A stretch of 6,356 nt of DNA from Verrucomicrobia bacterium UBA6354. Its GTDB lineage: Bacteria > Verrucomicrobiota > Kiritimatiellia > RFP12 > UBA1067. Below the pieces are notes generated by a model. The model worked only from the letters and a program-made list of their open reading frames with translations. It was not told where the DNA came from and searched no databases. Location: the NCBI GenBank assembly GCA_002440145.1, contig DJRS01000135.1, positions 1 to 6,356 on the forward strand, in the 5' to 3' direction. Of this stretch, positions 1 to 6,356 are shown one piece after another (position 1 is the first letter of the stretch; every line of letters starts with the position of its first letter). A program made the position numbers and the translations under genes.

Positions 1-12
1 TATTTTGTCCAT
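1..12 (-). CDS. Possible start of the next minus-strand gene (MDKI, truncated by the window edge)
   Basis: The ATG at 12 begins Met-Asp-Lys-Ile before the window ends. The support is the Shine-Dalgarno-like AGAAGGA upstream, the AT-rich leader and the shared orientation with the operon. Four residues say nothing about function, and the call could be wrong. Confidence 0.3.
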
Positions 13-23
13 AACAATAAATA

Positions 24-30
24 TCCTTCT
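24..30 (-). promoter_or_regulatory. Possible ribosome binding site of a gene running off the left edge
   Basis: AGAAGGA on the minus strand is followed after an 11-nt AT-rich spacer by an ATG at 12. The purine run resembles the two leaders within the operon. It only makes sense if the four-codon frame at 1-12 continues outside the window. Confidence 0.4.
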
Positions 31-108
31 GCCGTGCCGTACGGGATCAGCCTTCTTTCGCCTGCGCGGCAGTTCCGTCGCAACGGGGCGAACAACCCTT
101 TGTCGCAG

Positions 109-130
109 TCCGCCAAACCATTTGGACGGA
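109..130. repeat. Inverted repeat with 3-nt loop
   Basis: The arms TCCGCCAAA and TTTGGACGGA pair over 9 bp with a single bulged A, around the loop CCA. The core CCAAA-CCA-TTTGG is a perfect odd-length palindrome. It lies about 100 nt upstream of the possible gene start at position 12. It could be a regulator binding site or an RNA hairpin. It lacks the T run of an intrinsic terminator and may also be chance. Confidence 0.35.
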
Positions 131-248
131 AGACATTCGGGATGGTCTTTTGCCGCGAACGGCGGAATTTGGCAGAAGTGCACATTGGACGTCGCCGCCG
201 CGATGATCCTCCCGAATGATCTCCATGGCGCATGCGTGCCGTACATCA

Positions 249-262
249 TGCGCAAATGCGCA
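249..262. repeat. Short inverted repeat just after the GH97 stop codon
   Basis: TGCGC and GCGCA form a 5-bp GC-rich stem around a 4-nt AAAT loop, 22 nt beyond the GH97 stop codon. The minus strand shows no T run after it. It could be a weak transcript-end or mRNA-stabilising hairpin, but a stem this short can easily occur by chance in GC-rich DNA. Confidence 0.25.
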
Positions 263-284
263 CATCGTTCGCGCCAAACGTCGT

Positions 285-2369
285 TCAGTCTCCCGTCGAA
301 CGCCGCATGAAGCGTGCGATGCAACCGCCGCCGGACGCCAAACGGAATTCGAGGACGTCTCCCGCCCGAATGTCCATCTTTTCATGGACGTAATGGCGCG
401 CTTCGACCGCGGCGTCATCAGCATCGCGGAAAATCTCGGCCGTCCATGTTCCTTCGCCGAGAAACGACGTCGGCACCTTGACGGTTTGCTCCGCCGCGTT
501 TCCGATGGCCGCGACATACCAGACATTCCCTTTCCGGCGCGCCACGGCGGCATAGGAATCGGGCGTGCCGTCCAGCGCCCTTGTCTCGTCCCAGACCGTC
601 GGCACGTCGGCCATGAACGCAAAACATTCGCGTTCGCGCTCGTACTTCGCAGGCGAATCGCAGAGCATCTGCAGCGGAGCCTCGTAGAGCGCCATCATCG
701 CCATCTGCCGCGCCCGTGTGCCGGTCGAGCCGGGATTGCGCCAGAAATCCGTCTCGCGCCAGGTCGTCGGATCCTTCCAGACGATTTTCTTCTTGTCCAT
801 GCGCGGATATTCGGCGAAAGGATAATTGTCCATGGCGCCGGGCGTGTAGTCCATAGGGCCGGCGACCATGCGCGAATAGCACAGGCGCACATCATGTCCC
901 AGGATGTCGTCCGTTCCGGAGAATATCTTCATCATCTCAAGGCCGTGCACGCCCTCGTAGTTCAGCACGTTCGGATAGGCGCGGCTCATCCCCGTCGGGC
1001 GATGCGCGCCATGATAGTCGACGACCATCTTGTGGCGTGCGCACGCCTCGGCGAACGTCCAAAGGAAGCGCTCGACCGCCGCATCGCCGCGGTCCATGAA
1101 GTCCACCTTGAACCCCTTCGCGCCCAACTTGGCAAAGTGCGCCGCGACACGCTCTTCGTCCCCCTCCGCCTGCGCCCAGCCCATCCACAGGACGATGCCG
1201 ACGTTCCGCGACTTGCCGTATTCGATCAGGTGCGGCACATCGACGGCGGGGTTGAAATGCCAGATGTCGTTTCCGCGGCTCCAGCCCGCATCCAATATCA
1301 CATATTCGATGCCGTAACGCGACGCGAAGTCGATGAACCGTTCGTAGGTCTTTGTGTTGCACCCGGCGTCTTTACCCTTGTTGTCCCAATCGTTCCACCA
1401 CTCCCAGGCGACCTTGCCGGGCTTCACCCACGAAAAGTCGCTTCCGGCCTTTGCCGGGCGCGCGAGCGCCATGACAATGTCGGCCTCCATCAGCTTTGCG
1501 GGCGAGTCCGCCAGAATGAACGTGCGCCACGGCAGGGTGCGCGTGCCGTCCGTCTCGACGAGGTAGTCGGCGCGCCTGGTGACGAACCAGTGGATTTCCC
1601 GTGTGGCCCCCTTGTCGCGCGCCACGCCGTCGTCGTTTGCGAAATGCGTCGGCCACGGCGCGAACCGCCCCGCGAACGCGAGCGTGTTCGTCGAGACGCG
1701 CTGCAGGTCCCAGATCGGATAGTCGCACACGTCCGACTCGGTCACGGCGACCGTTCCCCCGTCCGTTTCGCAGACGAACGGCAGGTAGAGGCGCCGGCAG
1801 GCGATGTCCTTCGCGGCAAGTCCCTGGCTGACCGCTTCTTCGCAACCCGAGTTTCCGCTCTGCTCGTAATAGGCGATGCAATCCGCCTCGCCGGACGGAA
1901 GCGTGACGCCCGCCGTCTCGCCGTCTATGCGCACCTTCCCGGGAAACTTCAGCTCAAACCGGTAGGCGACGCCGTCGTCGCGCGCGACCAGCGCAAGCCC
2001 CCAGTCGCCAAAGTCGGCGAATGCGCCGTTCGCCGCGAGGTCGATGGACGATTTCTTGTAGACCGGCGTCGCAAGTTTGCCCGACGACGTGCGCGCAACG
2101 ATCGAAAGGGGCCGAGTGGAGCCCGACGCCAGTTCTCGCCCGCCCACGCGAAGGTTAACGGGTGTCGGTTCGACCATGACCGCCCGGTCTCGTCGCACTT
2201 CATAACGCAACGGATCGGCATACAGACGTATCTCGTTGCGTCCGTCTGGCGAGAGCGCCTTCGCAAAGGGTTCCGCCAATGCGGATCCAGCCGCGGCGGA
2301 TGCGCCCCACAGTGGCAGTCCGGCTGACGCGCAGAGCAGCAACAACGTTTTTGCTTTGTCGATTTTCAT
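285..2369 (-). CDS. Secreted glycoside hydrolase family 97, retaining type (alpha-galactosidase-like)
   Basis: A 694-residue exo-glycosidase, near the usual family length. Residues 1-32 are a signal peptide (MKIDKAK, then LLLLCASAGLPLWG, ending AAA or ALA). An N-terminal beta-sandwich (about 34-300, opening SPDGRNEIRLY) is followed by a (beta/alpha)8 barrel (about 310-590, with EWWNDW at 323 and ILDAGW near 360) and a C-terminal beta domain (about 595-685) just after VWDET. In the barrel, KVDFMDRGD supplies D423, which fits the nucleophile of retaining BtGH97b (D415). E478 in GVHGLE lies 55 residues later, the same spacing as its acid/base E470. E472 in YEGV fits a calcium ligand. The position matching the SusB base E508 is G454, so a SusB-like inverting alpha-glucosidase is unlikely. 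Alpha-galactosidase or beta-L-arabinopyranosidase activity is the best guess. The ATG at 2369 is preferred because it has a Shine-Dalgarno site and begins a clean signal peptide. An in-frame ATG at 2405, 4 nt after the SGNH stop, would add 12 charged residues before it. Confidence 0.93.
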   Translation of the reverse strand: MKIDKAKTLLLLCASAGLPLWGASAAAGSALAEPFAKALSPDGRNEIRLYADPLRYEVRRDRAVMVEPTPVNLRVGGRELASGSTRPLSIVARTSSGKLATPVYKKSSIDLAANGAFADFGDWGLALVARDDGVAYRFELKFPGKVRIDGETAGVTLPSGEADCIAYYEQSGNSGCEEAVSQGLAAKDIACRRLYLPFVCETDGGTVAVTESDVCDYPIWDLQRVSTNTLAFAGRFAPWPTHFANDDGVARDKGATREIHWFVTRRADYLVETDGTRTLPWRTFILADSPAKLMEADIVMALARPAKAGSDFSWVKPGKVAWEWWNDWDNKGKDAGCNTKTYERFIDFASRYGIEYVILDAGWSRGNDIWHFNPAVDVPHLIEYGKSRNVGIVLWMGWAQAEGDEERVAAHFAKLGAKGFKVDFMDRGDAAVERFLWTFAEACARHKMVVDYHGAHRPTGMSRAYPNVLNYEGVHGLEMMKIFSGTDDILGHDVRLCYSRMVAGPMDYTPGAMDNYPFAEYPRMDKKKIVWKDPTTWRETDFWRNPGSTGTRARQMAMMALYEAPLQMLCDSPAKYERERECFAFMADVPTVWDETRALDGTPDSYAAVARRKGNVWYVAAIGNAAEQTVKVPTSFLGEGTWTAEIFRDADDAAVEARHYVHEKMDIRAGDVLEFRLASGGGCIARFMRRSTGD

Positions 2370-2379
2370 TCTTCCGTTT

Positions 2380-2386
2380 TCCTTTC
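2380..2386 (-). promoter_or_regulatory. Ribosome binding site of the GH97 gene
   Basis: GAAAGGA on the minus strand lies 10 nt before the ATG at 2369 and repeats the leader of the SGNH gene, including the shared 10-mer AAGAAAGGAA. It decides the start at 2369. The alternative ATG at 2405 has AAAAGG directly against it with no spacer, which is poor for initiation. Confidence 0.7.
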
Positions 2387-2409
2387 TTTCTGACTCTGAC
2401 TTCATCCTT

Positions 2410-3192
2410 TTACTTTTGCGCAGGCGAGGAGAAATACGGCGCGAGGTTCCGCCAGAACCTTTCCGCGATCAGTTCCATGCCCCGGTCGTTCGGATGGTTG
2501 TAGCGGCCATGCGTATCGGCGCGCGTGCGGATATCCTCCATGTCGACGAAAACATACCGCCGGTCCGTTTTCCCGGCTACCGTCTCCTTCTCCGCGTCCA
2601 GCTTCGGGCGGATGTAGAATCCCTGCGACACGAGAACAAACGCCTTCTTCTCGGGATCGACATGGTCCAGGAACCGTTCCAGCGCCGCGGCGAACGTCCG
2701 CGCGGGCGCCGGCGTCATCTTCCCGCTGTCGTAGTCGCGCGGCACGTTCGCCCCGAAGAAGAGGACGATTGCGTCCGGCTTGAACGCGCGCGCCCAGGCG
2801 AAATGCTTTTCGGGCGACCAGTCCGGCTTGAAGAACGCGCGCTCGAACGTCGCCGCCACCTGCGCGAGGCAACACTGCGCATCGGGACGGACCGCGGCGA
2901 TCTTCTTCTGGAGGAGGTGCACGTAGTCCTTGTCGCGCGCGCTGGCCGCCATGCCCCAGTCGTTCGTCCAGCCGATTTCCGGCCGCGGGCCGTGCCGCGT
3001 GATGGAGTTGCCGACGAAAAGCACGCGCGGACCCTTCCCGGACGGGTCGAACGCCGTATTGCTCCGCGCATTCTGCCCCAGCGCCGGAACGGGGTTCGCC
3101 TGGAAGTCCGCTTGGCCCCACGCGGCGCCTCCCCAAATGGACGCCAGGACGCCCAGACAGGCCGAAAGGCCTCTCATTCTCTTGTTATGCAT
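2410..3192 (-). CDS. Secreted SGNH/GDSL-type hydrolase, probable carbohydrate esterase
   Basis: A 260-residue protein expected to act as an esterase or deacetylase on sugars; the substrate is unknown. Residues 1-26 form a signal peptide: a basic start (HNKRMR), a hydrophobic core, and likely cleavage after AWG before Gln27. No lipobox is seen. Block I is VLFVGNSIT with the presumed nucleophile S63 in a GNS rather than GDS setting. Block II may be the Gly in NDWGMAASA (G80). Block III is FFGAN with G147 and N149. Block V is NHPNDRGM with H233. The residue three before H233 is Arg230, so the usual D-x-x-H aspartate is absent; D226 or D236 could substitute, or the enzyme may work as a Ser-His dyad. 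The start at 3192 is chosen because GAAAGGA lies 7 nt upstream; a second ATG at 3177 would shorten the signal peptide by five residues. The gene begins 15 nt after the rhamnosidase stop. The superfamily call is firm, but the reaction is inferred from context. Confidence 0.85.
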   Translation of the reverse strand: MHNKRMRGLSACLGVLASIWGGAAWGQADFQANPVPALGQNARSNTAFDPSGKGPRVLFVGNSITRHGPRPEIGWTNDWGMAASARDKDYVHLLQKKIAAVRPDAQCCLAQVAATFERAFFKPDWSPEKHFAWARAFKPDAIVLFFGANVPRDYDSGKMTPAPARTFAAALERFLDHVDPEKKAFVLVSQGFYIRPKLDAEKETVAGKTDRRYVFVDMEDIRTRADTHGRYNHPNDRGMELIAERFWRNLAPYFSSPAQK

Positions 3193-3199
3193 GGTCTAT

Positions 3200-3206
3200 T
3201 CCTTTC
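3200..3206 (-). promoter_or_regulatory. Ribosome binding site of the SGNH hydrolase gene
   Basis: GAAAGGA on the minus strand lies 7 nt before the ATG at 3192, just after the rhamnosidase stop codon. It supports the first ATG over the internal one at 3177, which has no comparable purine run at the right distance. Confidence 0.75.
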
Positions 3207-3207
3207 T

Positions 3208-6200
3208 TCACTCTTTCACTTCAAACCTATGGACGCCCGGCCCGACGGTCCGGGCTGGGCGGCCCGGCAGGCGGACCTCGGCGCGCACGCCCGGCGGAAG
3301 CGCGATTTCCGCCGCGACGGTTCCGTCCGTGCGCCGCCACGAGACCGAGACCGGACCGTACGGCGTCGCCGTCGAGGCCGAGAGCCAGTCCAGCTCCTTC
3401 AGGAACACGGGCTCGATCGCCAGTTCCCGGAACGCCGGCGCCGTCGGGATCGTCACCGCGCTCGTCGAGCGCGGCGCCTCCGCGAGACGGATGCCGGCGA
3501 GGTACTGGTACGCCCAGCCGACGAAGTCGCCGAACATGACGTGGTTGCGCGAGAAGCCCTCGCCCCAGTCCTCCCAAAGCGTCGTGCCGCCCTTGCGGAT
3601 CCAGTCCATCGGCGAAGGCGAAGACGGGTTCGTCAGCATCTTCCAGGCGAGATCGGTGCGGCCGGCGCGGCTCAGGGCGCGGAAGACGTGCTTCGTCCCG
3701 AGAAGCCCCATGTCCACGTGTCCGCCCGCCCGCTCGACGGCGGCCGCGAGTTGCGCCTCGACGGCGGGGACCTCCGCCTCCGGCGCGATCCCGAAGGCGA
3801 GCGCGAACGCCTGCGCCGTCTGGCCGCCGTTGTCGTAGACGCCGTTCCCCTTCGCATACTTCGCGCGAAGGGCCGCGGCCGTCTTCGCCGCGCCCGCCGC
3901 GAAGCGCGCGGCGTCGTCCGCGAGTCCTTTCAGCCGGGCGATTTCCGCGGCGATGCGCTGCGCCTGGGAGTAGAAGCACGACGACGTGAACTCGACCGCC
4001 GGCATGTGCGCCTTCTCGACGGGAATCCAGTCGCCGAGCCCATGCCGCACGAGCCCGTCCGCGTCGGCTTTCGTCGCCGTATGGGCGAGATAGCGCACGA
4101 GATGCGGATAGGCTTCGTCCAGGATCCGCCGATCGCCGCGGTAGATCCAGAGGTTCCAGGGGATGACGGAGAGCGCCGCGTCCCAGGCGGGGCCGTTGCC
4201 CCAGTGGAAGCCCCAGCCCGACGTCGGGACGATGCACGGGATGTCGCCGTCCGGGAGCTGCGCGTCGAAGACGTCGCGCAGCCACTTCCCGTAGCCCGCC
4301 GTGTTCTCGAAGCAGTACTGCGCCAGCTCGCACGCGATGGCGGCGTCGCCCGTCCAGCCGTTCTTCTCGCGATGGGGGCAGTCCGTCGGCACGCCGTCCG
4401 TGAAGTTGCTCTCGTAGGCCCGGACGCCCGCCGCCATGAGGCGGTTGAAGCCGTCGTCCGAGCAGGCGAACGAGCCGATCGCCGGAAAGGCCGTGCGGAC
4501 GAAGCAGGCGACGGCGTCGGCGGGGACGGGCGGACGGCGCAACCCCCGGACGACGGCGTAGCGGAAGCCCGAATAGGCGAAGCGCGGCTCGTACGTCTCG
4601 ACCGGCTCCCCCGAACAGACGAAGTGGTCGGTCTGCGGCGCGGCGTCCGCGAACGGCCGCACCCGGTGCGAGGCGGTGGCTCGGAAGTGCATGTCGATGT
4701 ACCGCTTGCGGGCCGCCTCCGCCGCGCGCTTCGGATCCCAGAAGTTGAAATCGTGCAGACCGTCCTTCGCGGAGCTCTCCGCCGGGGTGCCGTCCGGCCC
4801 CACGCGCTCGTCGTAGCGGACGGAGACGACGTCGCCCTTGCGCTGGCCCCTGAACGCCAGACGCGCCCAGCCGACGACGTTTTCGCCGAAGTCGAGTACG
4901 TACCCGCCGTCGAACGGGACGATCCGCTTCACGGGGATCTCGCGGACGACCTCCGCGCCGGGCTGGGCCTCGGCGACGAGCCGTCCGCCCGGGCCGGGGA
5001 CTTCCGCCGCGTGCAGGTCGCCTGCGGCGGAACCGGACTCTTCCGGCGGGCGCATGCCGGCGATCTCGCCCTCGAAAAGATCGTCATAGGCGACCGGGCT
5101 TTCAACCTGCCGCCAGGAGCCGTCCGTCGCCACGATCTCCTTCGAGCCGTCCGCATAGACGAGTTCGAGCTGGGCGAGACAGCGGGGGAAGTCGCGCCAC
5201 GGAGCCGTCTCGAAGTTCCAGACGAGCGTCGAGCGCATGTCGTACCAGCCGTGCCCCACGAGAAGCTTCAGCTCGTTCGCGCCGGCGCGGACGGCGCCGT
5301 CGAGGCGGTAGGTGGAGTAGAGGACGCGCTTCGTGTAGTCCGTCGGGGACGGGTCGAGCACCTTCTTGCCGATCTTCCGTCCGTTCAGGTACGCCTCGCA
5401 GAAGCCGACGCCCGTCACGTGCAGGGTCGCCGTCTTGACGGGCTTCGCGACCTCGAAGGTTTTCGCGAACGCGGGCGAGACCGTCTCGGTGCGCAGTTTC
5501 AGCCGCTTCCCATAAGACGTTTCCCGCGCCCGCCCCAGCGCGGTCACGGGCCCTTGGGGCGACGTCCAGCCGTCCGCGCCCGTCACGCGGGCCGTGCCGT
5601 CCGGGAAGTCGATGCGCGCGAGAAACGCCCGCACGCCCTCCGGCGCATGGACGCGGATCGGGTCGACGGGGTCTGTCCCCTTGCGCGGTCTGTCCGCGAA
5701 GACGCGCACGACGATCGTGTTCGTGCCCTTCGCGAGATAGGGCGTCAGGTCGCGGAAGCGCGGATACCGCCAGTCGTGGACATGCCCGGCCCACTGGTGG
5801 AAGAGCCGCCCGTTGACGCGGATTTCGTGCTGCGAGACGCCCGCGTGCACGAACTCGACGCACGTGCCGGGCCGCGCACCGTCGAACGGGAAGGCGGTCT
5901 CCAGCGTCACGACGCCCTGCGCGTCGGCGGGCGCGGTGATCCACTGCGCCGCGCCGAAATCGTAGTCGGGACGCGTCTCCGGGGCGGGGCCGATCCATTT
6001 CGCCCGCCAGTCTCCCGGACGCATGACGCCCATCGTGAAGGTGGCGGGGGCCGACCAGTCCGAGGCGCGGCCTGCCTCGTCCCACGTCCGCACGCGCCAC
6101 GTCACGCGTTGCGACGTCGCGAGCGGGCCGCCCGGCCAGTCGGCGTTCAGGCTTTCGGACGAGGCGACACGCCCTTGCGATACGCCGTCGATCTCCAGCT

Positions 6201-6356
6201 CGTAGGCCGTCTGCCGCGCCGTGCCGTCCGGCAGGCGCCAGGAGAGGCGCGGAGAAGGCGTGTCCAGCCCGTCCGGATTCTCCCGGTACTCCGCCGTCAG
6301 CCCTTCCGGCGCGGCGGCGAACGCCGCGCCGAGCAGGCCGGCGAGGCCCAGCGCAA
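3208..6356 (-). CDS. Secreted alpha-L-rhamnosidase, GH78 family (5' end cut off by the window edge)
   Basis: Inverting glycosidase expected to release terminal alpha-L-rhamnose from glycans or plant glycosides, outside the cytoplasm. The frame is open from the right edge to a TGA at 3208-3210, giving 1048 visible residues (residue 1 is codon 6352-6354). Residues 1-15 (ALGLAGLLGAAFAAA) are the hydrophobic core and end of a signal peptide, so only a few codons and the ATG are missing. The GTG at 6105 is internal: the upstream frame continues with an Fn3-like stretch (about 18-110, motif PRLSWRL). Next come a beta-sandwich around VNGRLF (about 180), a second one around LNGRKIG (about 323), an (alpha/alpha)6 catalytic domain (about 625-960) and a C-terminal beta domain (about 960-1048). 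The motif DCPHREKNGWTGD gives D658, E663 (general acid) and D670; TTLWEDW gives E928 (general base). These match the four acidic residues known from Bacillus GH78 RhaB. The motif PTSGWGF followed by WGNGPAWD is typical of Bacteroidota-like GH78 enzymes. It is the first visible gene of the operon. The family is secure; the exact substrate is not. Confidence 0.95.
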   Translation of the reverse strand, partial: ALGLAGLLGAAFAAAPEGLTAEYRENPDGLDTPSPRLSWRLPDGTARQTAYELEIDGVSQGRVASSESLNADWPGGPLATSQRVTWRVRTWDEAGRASDWSAPATFTMGVMRPGDWRAKWIGPAPETRPDYDFGAAQWITAPADAQGVVTLETAFPFDGARPGTCVEFVHAGVSQHEIRVNGRLFHQWAGHVHDWRYPRFRDLTPYLAKGTNTIVVRVFADRPRKGTDPVDPIRVHAPEGVRAFLARIDFPDGTARVTGADGWTSPQGPVTALGRARETSYGKRLKLRTETVSPAFAKTFEVAKPVKTATLHVTGVGFCEAYLNGRKIGKKVLDPSPTDYTKRVLYSTYRLDGAVRAGANELKLLVGHGWYDMRSTLVWNFETAPWRDFPRCLAQLELVYADGSKEIVATDGSWRQVESPVAYDDLFEGEIAGMRPPEESGSAAGDLHAAEVPGPGGRLVAEAQPGAEVVREIPVKRIVPFDGGYVLDFGENVVGWARLAFRGQRKGDVVSVRYDERVGPDGTPAESSAKDGLHDFNFWDPKRAAEAARKRYIDMHFRATASHRVRPFADAAPQTDHFVCSGEPVETYEPRFAYSGFRYAVVRGLRRPPVPADAVACFVRTAFPAIGSFACSDDGFNRLMAAGVRAYESNFTDGVPTDCPHREKNGWTGDAAIACELAQYCFENTAGYGKWLRDVFDAQLPDGDIPCIVPTSGWGFHWGNGPAWDAALSVIPWNLWIYRGDRRILDEAYPHLVRYLAHTATKADADGLVRHGLGDWIPVEKAHMPAVEFTSSCFYSQAQRIAAEIARLKGLADDAARFAAGAAKTAAALRAKYAKGNGVYDNGGQTAQAFALAFGIAPEAEVPAVEAQLAAAVERAGGHVDMGLLGTKHVFRALSRAGRTDLAWKMLTNPSSPSPMDWIRKGGTTLWEDWGEGFSRNHVMFGDFVGWAYQYLAGIRLAEAPRSTSAVTIPTAPAFRELAIEPVFLKELDWLSASTATPYGPVSVSWRRTDGTVAAEIALPPGVRAEVRLPGRPARTVGPGVHRFEVKE

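Larger units (their letters stand above)
13..284. other. Intergenic region downstream of the GH97 gene
   Basis: About 270 nt after the GH97 stop with no recognisable protein in any frame. It is less GC-rich than the genes, most clearly near its left end (12-24). It contains small inverted repeats (109-130 and 249-262) and a 4-bp GCCG/CGGC stem, none followed by a T run on the minus strand, so no intrinsic terminator can be called. No good -35/-10 pair was seen. The short frames across it have no domain-like character. Confidence 0.6.
285..6356 (-). other. Probable glycan-degradation operon (GH78, SGNH hydrolase, GH97)
   Basis: Three same-strand genes are separated by only 15 and 40 nt, with no terminator-like hairpin and T run in either gap. 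All encode exported carbohydrate-active proteins, so co-transcription from a promoter beyond the right edge is likely. No promoter for the unit is visible in the window. No SusC/SusD pair, transporter, regulator or cytoplasmic sugar catabolism gene is seen here; such genes could lie outside. Confidence 0.82.

Noticed and set aside
109..130. Intrinsic terminator for the operon
   Set aside because: The hairpin is followed by no T run on the minus strand and lies over 150 nt beyond the GH97 stop, so it is listed only as an inverted repeat.
5..310. A 101-codon plus-strand frame at the left end
   Set aside because: No recognisable motif, low-complexity Ser/Arg-rich composition, no Shine-Dalgarno site visible within the window, and overlap with the end of the GH97 gene on the other strand.
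216..2327. A 703-codon plus-strand open frame covering almost the whole GH97 gene
   Set aside because: Its codons align exactly with the minus-strand GH97 codons. In that register a stop can arise only opposite TTA, CTA or TCA, which GC-rich genes rarely use, so the frame stays open by codon bias. Its protein is Arg/His/Val-rich with no recognisable domain, while the minus strand encodes a full GH97 enzyme.
2331..2369. Lipoprotein signal in the GH97 protein (LLLLCASAG)
   Set aside because: The residue before the Cys is Leu, not the small residue a lipobox requires, and AAA/ALA cleavage sites follow, so a standard signal peptidase I substrate is more likely.
2370..2405. GH97 start at the upstream ATG (2405)
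   Set aside because: It would put twelve mostly polar, charged residues before the signal peptide and has no spacer between its purine run and the ATG. The ATG at 2369 has both a proper leader and a standard signal peptide start.
2930..3838. A 302-codon plus-strand frame spanning the SGNH and rhamnosidase junction
   Set aside because: It runs antisense through the ends of two well-supported genes and the gap between them, is rich in Ser, Arg, Ala and Pro, and has no domain signal.
3227..4333. A 368-codon minus-strand frame within the rhamnosidase gene
   Set aside because: It is an Arg/Gly-rich shifted frame of the GH78 catalytic region; the GH78 frame carries the conserved catalytic motifs without interruption.

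Overview
This window looks like part of a polysaccharide-utilisation locus from a GC-rich, probably Gram-negative bacterium. All three substantial genes lie on the minus strand, so transcription runs from the right edge to the left. In order they are an alpha-L-rhamnosidase (GH78 type, its first few codons cut off by the right edge), an SGNH/GDSL-type hydrolase, and a glycoside hydrolase of family 97 whose residues fit the retaining branch. Each carries a recognisable signal peptide, so all three are expected to work outside the cytoplasm.

Layout: 3208-6356 rhamnosidase; 15 nt gap; 2410-3192 SGNH hydrolase; 40 nt gap (4 nt if an upstream ATG is used); 285-2369 GH97 enzyme; 13-284 a non-coding stretch with small inverted repeats and no convincing terminator; 1-12 a possible start of another minus-strand gene. 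The two internal gaps hold nearly the same purine-rich Shine-Dalgarno leader, which supports one co-transcribed unit.

How the genes may work together (inference): the rhamnosidase would remove terminal alpha-L-rhamnose, the SGNH enzyme could remove ester groups such as acetyl, and the GH97 enzyme would remove alpha-galactose or a similar pyranose. That set suits a branched, acylated plant or algal glycan, for example pectic rhamnogalacturonan side chains or a plant glycoside. The substrate cannot be read from sequence alone.

Organism (inference): these enzyme families are abundant in Bacteroidota, but the high GC content, the strong bias to G/C-ending codons and the clear Shine-Dalgarno leaders fit Bacteroidota poorly. 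A member of the PVC group (Verrucomicrobiota, Kiritimatiellota or Lentisphaerota) is more likely. No mobile element, CRISPR array, tRNA or rRNA was seen, and there is no sign of a defence system or other radically new system. The points most worth following are the atypical SGNH active site and the unusual combination of activities.
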